NCBI RefSeq assembly: GCF_001418255.1
Contig: NZ_LIPV01000003.1
Location: 62,001-126,000, forward strand
Length of the DNA: 64,000 nucleotides
Source of the DNA: Thiomonas bhubaneswarensis
GTDB taxonomy: Bacteria; Pseudomonadota; Gammaproteobacteria; Burkholderiales; Burkholderiaceae_C
Direction of reading: 5' to 3'
This document shows, in pieces, positions 1 through 9,700 of this stretch (the first letter of the stretch is position 1; each line of letters starts with the position of its first letter). The translations under genes were made by a program, and so were the position numbers. The notes below the pieces were generated by a model, which worked only from the letters and a program-made list of their open reading frames with translations, did no database searches and had not been told where the DNA came from.

Positions 1-312
1 CAGTTGCCGCAGGGCGAAACCAGTGCGCAGATCGCCTCGCGCGTGGCGGCGGCTGCCGACATCCAGATCGCCAGGCAGGGCATGCTCAATGCCCAACTGC
101 AAGGCGCGGCGCTGGATGCACAGTGCGCGCTCGATGCGGCCGCAAGCGCGTTTCTGAGCCAGGCCATGACGCGGCTGGGTGCATCGTCGCGTCAGGCGCA
201 TCGGGTGCTGCGTCTGGCCCGCACCATTGCCGACCTCGCCGGGTCGCAGTCGATTGCCTTGCCCCATCTGGCCGAAGCCCTTCAACTGCGCCGTGCGCTC
301 GCGCAAGTGTGA
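1..312 (+). CDS. comM: ComM/YifB-type AAA+ ATPase, C-terminal fragment
   Basis: This is the last ~103 residues of a ComM/YifB protein, an Mg-chelatase-like AAA+ ATPase that in the family acts as a branch-migration helicase during natural transformation. Only the C-terminal Mg-chelatase domain is visible: a PQGETSAQIASRV segment, a helical run around SSRQAHRVLRLARTIADL and the closing HLAEALQLRR motif with which these proteins usually end. The AAA+ core and the start lie before base 1, and the frame is open to the window edge. The next gene is on the other strand, so this one ends its transcription unit. Confidence 0.87.
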   Translation, partial: QLPQGETSAQIASRVAAAADIQIARQGMLNAQLQGAALDAQCALDAAASAFLSQAMTRLGASSRQAHRVLRLARTIADLAGSQSIALPHLAEALQLRRALAQV

Positions 313-341
313 AAGCGTGGCCTCTTTTAGGGGCATGGCGC

Positions 342-373
342 AAAAAAAAGCCAGGTGCGTTGCGCACCTGGCT
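342..373 (-). terminator. Rho-independent terminator (minus strand)
   Basis: A perfect 11-bp stem, AGCCAGGTGCG / CGCACCTGGCT, has a 3-nt loop. Read on the minus strand it is followed by eight T. It should end transcripts coming from the glycine-zipper gene that stops at 600. It lies 38 bases beyond the end of the open frame described under findings. Confidence 0.88.
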
Positions 374-548
374 GGAAATGCCCGGATCGGGGGGAGAGTC
401 TGAGGAGCAGACTACCGGGCAACTTGGAGGGCCACAGGATTGAGCATGCGCTCGAACCACAGCAGCACCAGTTCTGTTCGCTGGGAATCCGAAAAGTTCA
501 GTCCATTTTGTAACGGCTGATCTTTCTCGTCAATCGGCGTCGGTCGTG

Positions 549-580
549 TGGCAACACCCCGCGAACAGAGGGTGTTGCCA
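549..580 (-). repeat. 11-bp perfect inverted repeat, hairpin
   Basis: TGGCAACACCC and GGGTGTTGCCA are perfect complements separated by 10 bases. The hairpin starts 20 bases after the stop of the glycine-zipper gene. It has no T tract on either strand, so it is not a classical terminator. It may protect the 3' end of the message or pause transcription. Confidence 0.6.
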
Positions 581-599
581 GTATGAAATCATGCTTCGA

Positions 600-1394
600 T
601 CACTGGATCGGGTTCAGCCCGCCATCGGCGCCGATCTGCACGCGCTGGCCCACGGGCGGGGCGACCTTGAGCTGCATGGTGCGAACCTGGCCGTCGTCCA
701 TGCGAACCTGGACGTCGTACACCGTCTGCGAGTCGACGCGCTTGGCGATTTCGTTGCCGGCGATGCCGCCGCCAATGGCGCCCGCCACCGTGGCCAGCTT
801 GCGGCCGTCACCCCCGCCGACCTGATTGCCCAACAGCCCACCGATGACGCCCCCAGCAATGATGCCCACGGGGTTGTTCTGCTGCGAGTGCACCTGCACT
901 GCATTCACCGCCGTCACCGTGCCGCAGTTGTTGCAGACGGGCTGCTGCGGGGCGGCGGGAGCAGTGGGCGCAGTCTGTGGCGCGAACTGCTGGGGCGCAA
1001 ACTGTTGTGGAGCGATTTGTTGCGGAGCGGCAGGTTCAGGCGCCTTGGCCTGCCGCACGACAGGCTTGGGCTGCGGGGCCACCACCGGCGCTGGCGCGGC
1101 AGGTGGGGTCACGACTTGCGCCGTCTGGGCCTGGGTGGCCGGTGTGCCATTCGTCGGATTGTTGGCCTCCGTGTTGGCCGTCTGCGTGCTCGCAGCCTGC
1201 GGCGCTGAGGCCAGGGCGGTGTTCGCAGGGGCAGTCACCGCGGAGGCCACAGCCGCAGGTTTGTTGCCGGAACTGTCGCTGAGCTTGTAAAGCACCGCGG
1301 CCAGAAGCGCCACGATGACCGCGCCCATGACGAAAACCGCGATCCAGACGCCTTTTCCCGTTGCTGCGGTGTTCTGCGGAGGAAGGGATGACAT
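600..1394 (-). CDS. Glycine-zipper (17 kDa antigen-like) membrane-anchored protein
   Basis: A 264-residue envelope protein. Residues about 16-36 form one transmembrane segment without a clear cleavage site. Residues 45-150 are an Ala/Pro/Gln-rich linker with a short repeat (QQIAPQQFAPQQFAPQ). C154 and C157 form a CxxC pair. Residues 177-218 carry a double glycine zipper (GIIAGGVIGGLLG, then AGAIGGGIAG), as in SlyB and Rickettsia 17-kDa antigen proteins. The tail is beta-rich and ends at NPIQ. Family members sit in the cell envelope; no enzymatic role is known. The start follows an AGGAGA ribosome site. The frame stays open for 62 codons after the TGA. Confidence 0.85.
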   Translation of the reverse strand: MSSLPPQNTAATGKGVWIAVFVMGAVIVALLAAVLYKLSDSSGNKPAAVASAVTAPANTALASAPQAASTQTANTEANNPTNGTPATQAQTAQVVTPPAAPAPVVAPQPKPVVRQAKAPEPAAPQQIAPQQFAPQQFAPQTAPTAPAAPQQPVCNNCGTVTAVNAVQVHSQQNNPVGIIAGGVIGGLLGNQVGGGDGRKLATVAGAIGGGIAGNEIAKRVDSQTVYDVQVRMDDGQVRTMQLKVAPPVGQRVQIGADGGLNPIQ

Positions 1395-1487
1395 GAGAGG
1401 TTCTCCTGAAAGTTTGAAGAAGTGTGTGCGTGCTCAACGCGTCAGGCCATGTTTTTGACGACAGCGAGCCGCAAAAGTGGCAGCGTC

Positions 1488-2765
1488 TCAGCCGCCGCTG
1501 GCGGCCAGCGCCTGGTCGAGGTCGGCGATCAGGTCCTGCACGTTTTCGATGCCGATCGACAGCCGCACCATGTCCTCGCTCACCCCAGCCGCTTCCAGCT
1601 CCTGGGCGTTGAGCTGGCGATGCGTGGTCGTGGCCGGGTGGCAGGCCAGCGACTTGCAGTCTCCGATGTTGACCAGCCGGGTGAACAGTTGCAGAGCGTC
1701 CTGGAAGCGCGCTCCGGCCTGCCTGCCACCTTTGAGCCCGAAGCTCAGGATGCCCGAAGCCCGGCCATGCATCAGCCGCTGGGCAATATCGTGATCGGGG
1801 TGATCGACCAGCCCGGCGTAACGCACCCAGGCCACGCGCGGATGTTTCTGCAGATGCTGGGCGATGTGCAGCGTGCTGGCGCAGATGCGGTCCATGCGCA
1901 ACGGCAGGGTTTCGATGCCCTGCAGGATGAGGAAAGCGTTGAGCGGCGACAGCGCCGCACCCATATTGCGCAAGGGCACCACGCGGGCGCGGGCGATGAA
2001 CGCGGCGGCGCCGAACTGCGCGGTGTAGCTCACGCCGTGATAGCTCACGTCGGGTTCGACCAGGAGTTTGAAGCGGTCGCGGTGCGCGGCCCAGTCGAAC
2101 TTGCCTGAATCGACGATGGCGCCGCCCACGCTGTTGCCGTGGCCGCCGAGGTATTTGGTCAAGGAGTGCACCACGATGTCCGCACCGTGCTCGAACGGAC
2201 GGCAGAGGTAGGGCGAGGGCACCGTGTTGTCGACGATCAGCGGCACACCATGCGCATGTGCCACGGCGGCGAGGGCGCCGATGTCGGTCACATTGCCCAG
2301 CGGATTGCCGATGGTTTCGCAAAACACCGCACGGGTGCGGTGGTCGATCAGCCGGGCAAAGCTGCCGGGGTCGCGCGGATCGGCAAAGCGCACCTCCAGT
2401 CCCTGACGCGGGAAAGTGTGGGCGAACAGGTTGTAGGTGCCCCCATACAGGCGGCTGCTGGAAACGATGTTGTCCCCGGCCTCGGCCAGCGTTTGAATGG
2501 CCGCGGTGATGGCGGCCATGCCCGAGGCCACCGTCAGCGCCGCAACACCGCCTTCGAGGGCCGCGACGCGCTGCTCCAGCACGTCGTTGGTCGGGTTCAT
2601 GATGCGGGTGTAAATATTGCCGGCAACCTTCAGGTCGAACAGATCGGCGCCATGCTGGGTGTCGTCGAAGGCGTACGACACCGTCTGATAAATGGGCACG
2701 GCCACCGCGCGGGTGACCGGGTCGGGTTTGTAGCCGGCGTGGACGGCAAGGGTTTCGAATTTCAT
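1488..2765 (-). CDS. metY: O-acetylhomoserine aminocarboxypropyltransferase (sulfhydrylase)
   Basis: A PLP enzyme of the Cys/Met metabolism family that makes homocysteine from O-acetylhomoserine and sulfide in the cytoplasm. The 425-residue product has the family's full length. It opens with [16 protein letters not shown], carries the substrate-channel segment [17 protein letters not shown], and has the PLP-lysine motif [13 protein letters not shown] near residue 205. The long GIL insertion and the C-terminal HLAxEE-type end ([18 protein letters not shown]) are typical. An upstream in-frame extension to 2837 was rejected because AGGAGA sits 6 bases before the ATG at 2765. It is transcribed away from nothing obvious; the AraC gene lies upstream on the same strand. 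Confidence 0.93.
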   Translation of the reverse strand: MKFETLAVHAGYKPDPVTRAVAVPIYQTVSYAFDDTQHGADLFDLKVAGNIYTRIMNPTNDVLEQRVAALEGGVAALTVASGMAAITAAIQTLAEAGDNIVSSSRLYGGTYNLFAHTFPRQGLEVRFADPRDPGSFARLIDHRTRAVFCETIGNPLGNVTDIGALAAVAHAHGVPLIVDNTVPSPYLCRPFEHGADIVVHSLTKYLGGHGNSVGGAIVDSGKFDWAAHRDRFKLLVEPDVSYHGVSYTAQFGAAAFIARARVVPLRNMGAALSPLNAFLILQGIETLPLRMDRICASTLHIAQHLQKHPRVAWVRYAGLVDHPDHDIAQRLMHGRASGILSFGLKGGRQAGARFQDALQLFTRLVNIGDCKSLACHPATTTHRQLNAQELEAAGVSEDMVRLSIGIENVQDLIADLDQALAASGG

Positions 2766-2916
2766 GGGGCGTCTCCTGTATGAGGTTGAGGCGGCTTCGA
2801 CAGGCGTCAGCCTACTCATCTCGGCGGGCGTATCCAAAGATCGAATCGTCAGAAGGATAGGCCGACCATGAGGGCGGGGAAAGGGCCAACGAAAGCGCGT
2901 GAACCGGCGCGTTGGC

Positions 2917-3837
2917 TCATTCCAGCGTCGGCGCCGCCTCGACGGTGGGCGACAGCGTCACCAAAGGCCGGTTGCGCTGTTGGGCCTGGAAGTAAGCCGA
3001 GGGCGTGGTGCCCAGCGCCTGGCGGAAGGTCTTGATGAAGGCGCTGACGCTGTCGTAACCCAGCGACAGGGCGACATCCTTGACGGCGCGGCCGGTGGCC
3101 AGCCATTCCAGCGCCTGGGTCAGTCGCGCCCATTGGCGCCACTGCGCGAAGCTCATGCCGGTCTCGATCAAGAACTTGCGGCTGAGCGTGCGCGGACTGA
3201 TGTCCGCCCAGCGGGCCCACTGTTCCAGGGTGCGCGCACTGGCGATGTGGTCGAGCAAGCCACGCGCGATGCTCAGCAGCCGGGCGTCCTGCGGCCAGGG
3301 CAACTGCAGGGGGCGCGCCGGTGACTGACGAAGCTCATCGAGCAGCACCAACAGCAGACGCATGCGGCTGAGGTCCAGCGGGGCGTCGTGCGGCCAGCTC
3401 AGCGCCTTCTGCAGAATCAGCGACACCAGCGGATTGACCGGGTAGCTGATGGGCTCGGCCGGCAGGTCGCCGCAGAGCTGCGGCGTCAGGAATGCGCCGT
3501 AACCGGCCGTCGGGCCGTAAGACTGCACCGCGTGCGGCACACCCGGCGGCATCCAGCCTATGGTTTGCGAGGGGGTGAGCTGCCGCCCCTGCGCGGTCTC
3601 CACGATGACCAGCCCTTCGGTGAGCAGGAACAGGGTGCCGCGCGCATGGCAATGCGTTTCGGCGTCCATGGCCAGCGGATTGCGCATGCTCACGGCGATC
3701 AGCTCGGCGCCTTCGAGATGGTTGATTCTGGCGAGCAGTTCCGCTTTGCTGCACTCGCATTCGGTAGGTGAAGGCAGACGGTTGGGCATCTTGGCGTGTT
3801 TGCGATATTCATTGGCATAGTAAAGCAACCCGGCCAT
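2917..3837 (-). CDS. AraC-family transcriptional regulator with cupin sensor
   Basis: A two-domain regulator of ~306 residues. The N-terminal part contains a cupin-like region with H-C-H (ETHCHARGTLFLL) and GWMPPGVPHA. The C-terminal ~100 residues are two helix-turn-helix units: ARTLEQWARWADISPRTLSR, then the AraC signature around VKDVALSLGYDSVSAFIKTF. This cupin/AraC layout is that of regulators for exporters and catabolic genes. It is divergent from the RND efflux operon, about 190 bases away, so control of that pump is the obvious inference. AAAGG precedes the ATG at 3837; in-frame starts at 3855 and 3873 are possible. Confidence 0.88.
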   Translation of the reverse strand: MAGLLYYANEYRKHAKMPNRLPSPTECECSKAELLARINHLEGAELIAVSMRNPLAMDAETHCHARGTLFLLTEGLVIVETAQGRQLTPSQTIGWMPPGVPHAVQSYGPTAGYGAFLTPQLCGDLPAEPISYPVNPLVSLILQKALSWPHDAPLDLSRMRLLLVLLDELRQSPARPLQLPWPQDARLLSIARGLLDHIASARTLEQWARWADISPRTLSRKFLIETGMSFAQWRQWARLTQALEWLATGRAVKDVALSLGYDSVSAFIKTFRQALGTTPSAYFQAQQRNRPLVTLSPTVEAAPTLE

Positions 3838-4028
3838 TTCGCCTTTTCCTAGCATGTCGGTCACTCGAGCCACGGAATCGGGGGGCGTCGTCAGCAGAAT
3901 GTCGAGGCGACTCCTAGAATCAGCCGTCCTTCACCCAGCCAGACGTTGGCTCGCCTCAGGCGACGAGCGTCCGGCCGCACTCTGTGTTCGCCACCCTGTT
4001 GCTCCTCGGTCTTTCCGGAACGCGCCCC

Positions 4029-5534
4029 ATGCAGAATTTGTCCGCGACTCCTCGCGTCTTGTGCTTGTCCCTCTGCGCCGCCCTGCTCGGGGGGTGCACC
4101 ACGGTCGGCCCCGATTTCCATGCGCCGAAGGCGCCCACCGCTGCGCAATACACGCGCCAGAGCTTGCCGGCGCAGACCGCATCGGCGCCCGGCCTGCTGG
4201 GCGGTGCGCAGCAGTTCCAGACGGTGGACGCCGTCGCGCCCGACTGGTGGCGCGGCTACGGTTCGTCACAGCTCGATGGTCTGGTGGACACGGCGCTGAA
4301 AAACAGCCCGTCTCTGGCCGCAGCCGAGGCCACGCTGCGCCAGGCGCAGCAGACTTACGCGGCGCAGGCCGGTTCCACGCTGTATCCCACCGTCAATGCC
4401 AAGCTCGGTGCCAGCCGCAATCAGGCGAATGCGGCGAGCACGGGGCAGAGTGGTGACAAGACCTTCACCTACAACCTCTACAACGCCAGCATCGCGGTGG
4501 GCTACAACTTCGACCTGTTCGGTGGCAACCGGCGCGCGCTCGAAGCGCTGGCCGCGCAGGCCGACTATCAGCGCTACCAGCTCGACGGCGCACGGCTGAC
4601 CCTGGCGGCCAACGTGGTCACCGCGGCCTTCACCCAGGCGCAACTCGGCGCCCAGATCGACGCCACCGAGGCCATTCTGAAGGCGCAGCAGAACCAGCTC
4701 GACATCGCCCGCAAGCGCTTCGAGCTGGGCGCGGCTGCTCGCAGCGACGTGCTGACCCTGCAGACTCAGGTGGAGCAGACGCGCGCCAGCGTGCCCCCGC
4801 TGCGCAACAAGCTGGAGCAGACTGATCATCTGCTGGCGGTGTTGCTCGGCATGGAGCCCGGCGCCGCCGACCTGCCGCGCTTTTCCCTGGCCGATTTCAA
4901 GCTGCCGCAGACCCTGCCCGTGGTCGTGCCCTCCAGGCTGGTGCAGCAGCGGCCTGACATCCAGGCCAGCCAGGCCTTGCTGCATGCGGCCACGGCGCAG
5001 TACGGGGTGGCGATCTCCAATCTTTACCCGCAGATCAACCTCAGCGCCAGCCTGGGCACGCAGGCGCTCACCATGGGCGCCTTGTTCGGTCCCGGCTCGG
5101 CGGTGTGGTCGCTGGCCGGCAGTCTGGCGCAACCGCTGTTCAACGCCGGTCTGAAAGCCGGGGCGAACGCCGCCGAAGCCAGTCTGCAGGCCGCGGGCGC
5201 CAACTACCAGCAGACCGTCTTGCAGGCCTTGCGCAATGTGGCCGACGCCCTGCGTGCGCTGGACAACGATGCCCAGACCTTGCAGGCGCAGGCCGCGGCG
5301 GACGCCTCGGCGCAGGAGTCGCTCAAGCTCGTCGATCAACAGTACATGCTGGGCGCGGCGAGCTATCTGCAACTGCTCACGGCGCAACAGCAGGCGCAGC
5401 AGACCCGCCTGGGGCTCATCTCGGCCCAGGCTCAGCGCCTGGCCGACAGCGCGGCGCTGTACCAGGCCATGGGCGGAGGTGCGGTGACCGTTGGAGCCGC
5501 GCCAGATCAGACCGTCGCCATGCCCGCCCGTTAA
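4029..5534 (+). CDS. Outer-membrane factor lipoprotein of RND efflux system (NodT/OprM type)
   Basis: The TolC-like outer-membrane channel of a tripartite efflux pump. The start at 4029 gives a signal peptide with the lipobox LLGGC, so Cys22-23 would be lipidated. It is followed by VGPDFHAPKAP, a hallmark of NodT-family proteins. Two OEP repeats follow, rich in Ala/Gln coiled-coil segments, with the repeat-ending motifs LVDTALKNSPSLAAAEA and VQQRPDIQASQALLHAATAQYGVAISNLYPQINL. Length ~501 is normal. The frame could begin at 3984, but that would bury the signal peptide. It is the first gene of a three-gene operon with the fusion protein (54 bases downstream) and pump. Confidence 0.92.
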   Translation: MQNLSATPRVLCLSLCAALLGGCTTVGPDFHAPKAPTAAQYTRQSLPAQTASAPGLLGGAQQFQTVDAVAPDWWRGYGSSQLDGLVDTALKNSPSLAAAEATLRQAQQTYAAQAGSTLYPTVNAKLGASRNQANAASTGQSGDKTFTYNLYNASIAVGYNFDLFGGNRRALEALAAQADYQRYQLDGARLTLAANVVTAAFTQAQLGAQIDATEAILKAQQNQLDIARKRFELGAAARSDVLTLQTQVEQTRASVPPLRNKLEQTDHLLAVLLGMEPGAADLPRFSLADFKLPQTLPVVVPSRLVQQRPDIQASQALLHAATAQYGVAISNLYPQINLSASLGTQALTMGALFGPGSAVWSLAGSLAQPLFNAGLKAGANAAEASLQAAGANYQQTVLQALRNVADALRALDNDAQTLQAQAAADASAQESLKLVDQQYMLGAASYLQLLTAQQQAQQTRLGLISAQAQRLADSAALYQAMGGGAVTVGAAPDQTVAMPAR

Positions 5535-5588
5535 GCACACCGCTGCAGTTTCCCCACACCACACCCAGCCAGCACACGGAGTTCCCAG

Positions 5589-6773
5589 ATGACCCAAGGC
5601 ACAACCAAGCGCATGATCATCATGCTCATCATCGCCGCCGTCCTCATCGGCGGTGTGGTGTGGTTCCAGCACTTCAAGAACACCATGATCGCCAAGGCGA
5701 TCAAGGGCATGGCCAACCCGCCGCAAACCGTCTCCACCATCGTGGCGAAGGAGTCGAGCTGGCAGCCCACGGTCGACGCGCTGGGCAACCTGCGCGCCAG
5801 TCAACAAGCCTCGCTGAGTTCGCAGGTTGCGGGCATCGTCACCGCCATCCATTTCAAGTCGGGCGAGAAGGTGCGCGCAGGACAGGTGCTGGCCCAGATC
5901 AGCGATGCCCCGCAGCGTGCTCAGCTGGCGCAGTTGCAGGCCCAGGTGGGGCAGTTGCAGGCTCAGCGTGATCTGGCGCAGACCACCCTGAAACGCGACG
6001 AGGCGCAGCTCAAGGTGCAGGCCATCAGTCAGGCCGTGGTCGATACCGACCGTGCCAACCTCGCCAGCATCGACGCCCAGCTCAAGGCCCTGGCCGAGCA
6101 GATCAACGCGCAGAAGGCCGTGCTGGATCAGGCGCGCATCACCGCGCCGTTCAGCGGCGTGCTGGGCATCCGCCAGATCAACCTCGGCCAGTACCTGGCG
6201 CCGGGCACGGCGGCGGTCACCCTGCAGGCGCTCGACCCGATGGACATCGACTTCACCGTGCCGCAGAACCAGATCGATCTGGTGCACGTCGGCATGAACG
6301 CCGAGGTCACCACCAACGCTGCGCCGGGCCAGATCTTCACCGCTCGGGTCATTGCCGTCGAGCCGCAGGTGAACACCGCCACGCGCAACCTCACGGTCCG
6401 TGCGCGCATTCCGAATCCGAAGGGCCAATTGCTTCCCGGCGTGTTCGCCTCGGTACGGCTGAGCGACGGCAAACCGCGCGACTACGTCACCCTACCCAAT
6501 GCCGCGGTGGCTTACAACCCATACGGCGCCACGGTCTATATCGTGAAGGATGAAGGCAAGGCGGCAGACGGCAAACCCAAGCTGACGGCCGAGCAGCGCT
6601 TCGTCACCACCGGTCCCACACGGGGTGACCAGGTGGCCATTCTCAGCGGCGTCAAACCCGGCGAGACCGTGGTCACCGCAGGCCAGCTCAAGCTGCGCAA
6701 CGGCTCGCCCATTCTCATCAACAACAGCGTGCAGCCGGCCGACAGTCCCAACCCGCAAGTGCCCAACTCCTGA
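5589..6773 (+). CDS. Periplasmic membrane-fusion protein (RND adaptor)
   Basis: The HlyD/AcrA-type adaptor that links inner-membrane pump and outer-membrane channel. It has 394 residues. A hydrophobic anchor at about 9-25 lacks a lipobox. The lipoyl half-motifs follow (SLSSQVAGIVTAIHFKSGEKVRAGQVLAQI and later ITAPFSGVLGIRQINLGQYLAPG), separated by an Ala/Gln coiled-coil hairpin of roughly 90 residues. Then come the beta-barrel (DIDFTVPQNQIDLVHVGM) and the membrane-proximal domain. The closing part (ETVVTAGQLKLRNGSPI) resembles MexH- and MdtA-like adaptors. The pump starts 14 bases after its stop. Confidence 0.92.
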   Translation: MTQGTTKRMIIMLIIAAVLIGGVVWFQHFKNTMIAKAIKGMANPPQTVSTIVAKESSWQPTVDALGNLRASQQASLSSQVAGIVTAIHFKSGEKVRAGQVLAQISDAPQRAQLAQLQAQVGQLQAQRDLAQTTLKRDEAQLKVQAISQAVVDTDRANLASIDAQLKALAEQINAQKAVLDQARITAPFSGVLGIRQINLGQYLAPGTAAVTLQALDPMDIDFTVPQNQIDLVHVGMNAEVTTNAAPGQIFTARVIAVEPQVNTATRNLTVRARIPNPKGQLLPGVFASVRLSDGKPRDYVTLPNAAVAYNPYGATVYIVKDEGKAADGKPKLTAEQRFVTTGPTRGDQVAILSGVKPGETVVTAGQLKLRNGSPILINNSVQPADSPNPQVPNS

Positions 6774-6787
6774 ACCGGCTGCCCGCG

Positions 6788-9700
6788 ATGAACAAGAAAT
6801 TTACCGACATCTTCATCGACCGCCCGGTGCTGTCCCTGGTGGTTAGCCTGGTGATTCTGGTGCTGGGTCTGCGCTCGGTGGGCCTGCTGCCGGTGCTGCA
6901 ATATCCCTACACGCAAAATGCCGTGGTCACCGTCACCACGGCCTACCCCGGCGCCGACGCCAACCTGGTGGCCAGCTTCATCACCACGCCGCTGGAAAAC
7001 GCCATCGCCCAGGCCAACGGCATCGACTACATGACCTCGTCGAGCGTGCAGGGCGTGAGCACCATCACCGCCAATCTGCGGCTGAACTACGACCCGGACA
7101 AGGCGCTCACCGAAATCAACACCAAGGTGAACTCGGTGCTCAACCAGTTGCCGCCGGCGGCGCAAAAGCCGGTGCTGACCGTGAGCATCGGCCAGACCAT
7201 CGATGCCATGTACATCGGCTTCTACAGCGATGTGCTCAAGCCCAATCAGATCACCGACTACTTGGTGCGCTCGGTGCAGCCCAAGCTGCAGGCCATTGAC
7301 GGCGTGCAGACCGCGGAGCTGCTCGGCGCCAAGAACTTCGCGCTGCGCGCCTGGCTCGATCCGAACAAGCTCGCAGCCTACGGGCTGACCGCGGCCGACG
7401 TGTATAGCGCACTGGCCGCCAACAACTACCTGGCGGCCACCGGCAATGCCAAGGGCCAGATGGTGCAGATCAACCTCTCCGCCAACACCGATCTGAAGTC
7501 GCTTGCCGGTTTCAAGAACATGGTGGTCAAGACCGTGGACGGCCAGGTGGTGCGGCTCGACGACGTGGCCCATGTGACGCTGGGCTCGGACGACTACGAC
7601 AGCTCGGTGGCCTTCGACGGCAAGACCTCGGTGTACATCGGCATCCAAGTGGCGCCGGGTGCCAATCTGCTCGATGTCATCGCAAGGGTGCGCAAGGCCT
7701 TCCCCGGCATCCAGCAGCAATTGCCAGCGGGCCTGAGCGGCACCATCGTTTACGACTCGACCAAGTTCGTCACCTCGTCCATCGACGAAGTCGTCAAGAC
7801 GCTGATCGAGGCCATTCTGATCGTCACCGCGGTGGTGTTCATCTTCCTCGGCTCGCTGCGCTCGGTCATCATTCCGCTGGTGGCCATTCCGCTGTCCATC
7901 GTCGGCACCTTTACCGTGATGCTGGCGCTGGGCTACTCGATCAATTTGCTCACCCTGCTGGCCATCGTGCTGGCCATCGGCCTGGTGGTCGATGACGCCA
8001 TCATCGTGGTGGAGAACGTCAGCCGCCACCTCGAGGAAGGGATGTCGCGCTTCGACGCCTCGGTGCGCGCGGCGCGCGAGCTTGCCAACCCCATCATCGC
8101 CATGACCATCGTGCTGGTGGCGGTGTATGTGCCCATCGGCTTCATGGGCGGGCTGACCGGCGCGCTGTTCACCGAGTTCGCCTTCACCCTGGTGGGTACG
8201 GTGGTGATGTCGGCCATCATCGCGCTGACGCTGTCGCCCATGATGTGCTCGCACCTGCTCAAGGCGCCCGACCCGAAGAGCCGCAACTGGCAGGACCGTC
8301 TGGTGCTGTTCCTCGACCACAGCTTCGATCGCCTGCACAAGCGCTACGAGCGCACCCTGCACGGTTCGCTCAACTACCTGCCGGTTACCGCGGTGATGGC
8401 GCTCATCATCCTGGGCAGCATTTACTACCTGTACTCCACCTCGATGTCCGAGCTGGCGCCGCAGGAAGACCAGGGCGTGCTCATCAGCATTTCCTTCAAC
8501 AACCCCACGGCCACCCTCGACCAGCGCCAGCTTTACGCCAAGCAGGTCTATGACGTGTTCAAGACCTTCCCCGAAACCGATCATGTGTTCCAGCTCAACA
8601 CCCCCAGCCAGGTGATCGGCGGCATGGTGCTCAAGCCCTGGGACGAACGCAAAAAAACCGCCAGCGAGCTGCAGCCCGTGCTGCAACAAAAGCTCAACCA
8701 TATCGCCGGCAGTCAGATCGCCGTGTTCCAGCCGCCGCCGCTGCCCGGCGCGCGCGGCCTGCCGGTGCAGTTCGTGCTCACCACCACCGAGCCGTTCAGC
8801 AAGCTCTACGAAGTGTCGCAGAAGTTCCTGGCTGATGCGCTGAAGTCGGGGCAGTTCATCTTCCTGCAGTCCGATCTGCGCATCGACCTGCCGCAGACCC
8901 GCATCGAAATCGACCGCAACATGGCGGCGCAACTCGGCCTGACCATGCAGGACATCGGCTCGGCGCTGTCGGCCATGCTGGGCGGGGGCTACGTCAACTT
9001 CTTCGAACTCGACGGCCGCTCCTACAAGGTCATTCCGCAGGTCGAGCAAAAATACCGCCTCAACGCCGATCAGCTCAAGCACTACTACGTGCGCACCGCC
9101 AGCGGCGCCATGGTGCCGCTGTCCACCGTGGTGCATCTCAAGACCACGGTACAACCAGAAACCATCAACCACTTCCAGCAACTCAACTCTGCCACCATTC
9201 AAGGTGTGCCCATGCCCTTCGTCGCGCAGGGCGAGGCTCTCGACAGTCTGAAAAAGCTGGCGCAGGAGACGTTGCCAGCAGGCTATGGCTTTGATTACGC
9301 CGGGCCCTCGCGGCAGTTCGAGCAGGAGTCCGGTGGGCTGGTGCTGACCTTCGCCTTCGCCCTGGTCATCATCTTCCTGGCGCTGGCCGCGCAGTTCGAG
9401 AGCTTCCGCGATCCGGTCATCATCCTGGTGTCTGTGCCGATGGCGATTTCCGGGGCGCTGCTGTTCATCAACCTCGGCATCGGCCACGCCACGCTCAACA
9501 TCTACACCGAAGTCGGGCTGGTGACGCTCATCGGGCTGATCTCCAAACACGGCATCCTGATCGTCGAGTTCGCCAACAACCTGCAGCGCGAAGGTCGCAG
9601 CAAGCGCGAGGCCATCGAGCACGCAGCGGGCATGCGGCTCCGCCCCATCTTGATGACCACCGCGGCGATGGTGCTGGGCGTCATGCCGCTTATCACCGCA

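Noticed and set aside
86-460. Minus-strand frame of 124 codons at the window start
   Set aside because: Runs through the terminator and is antisense to comM; the composition is random high-GC.
4266-6428. A 720-codon minus-strand frame
   Set aside because: Shadow of the outer-membrane factor and adaptor genes, which have clear family motifs on the plus strand.
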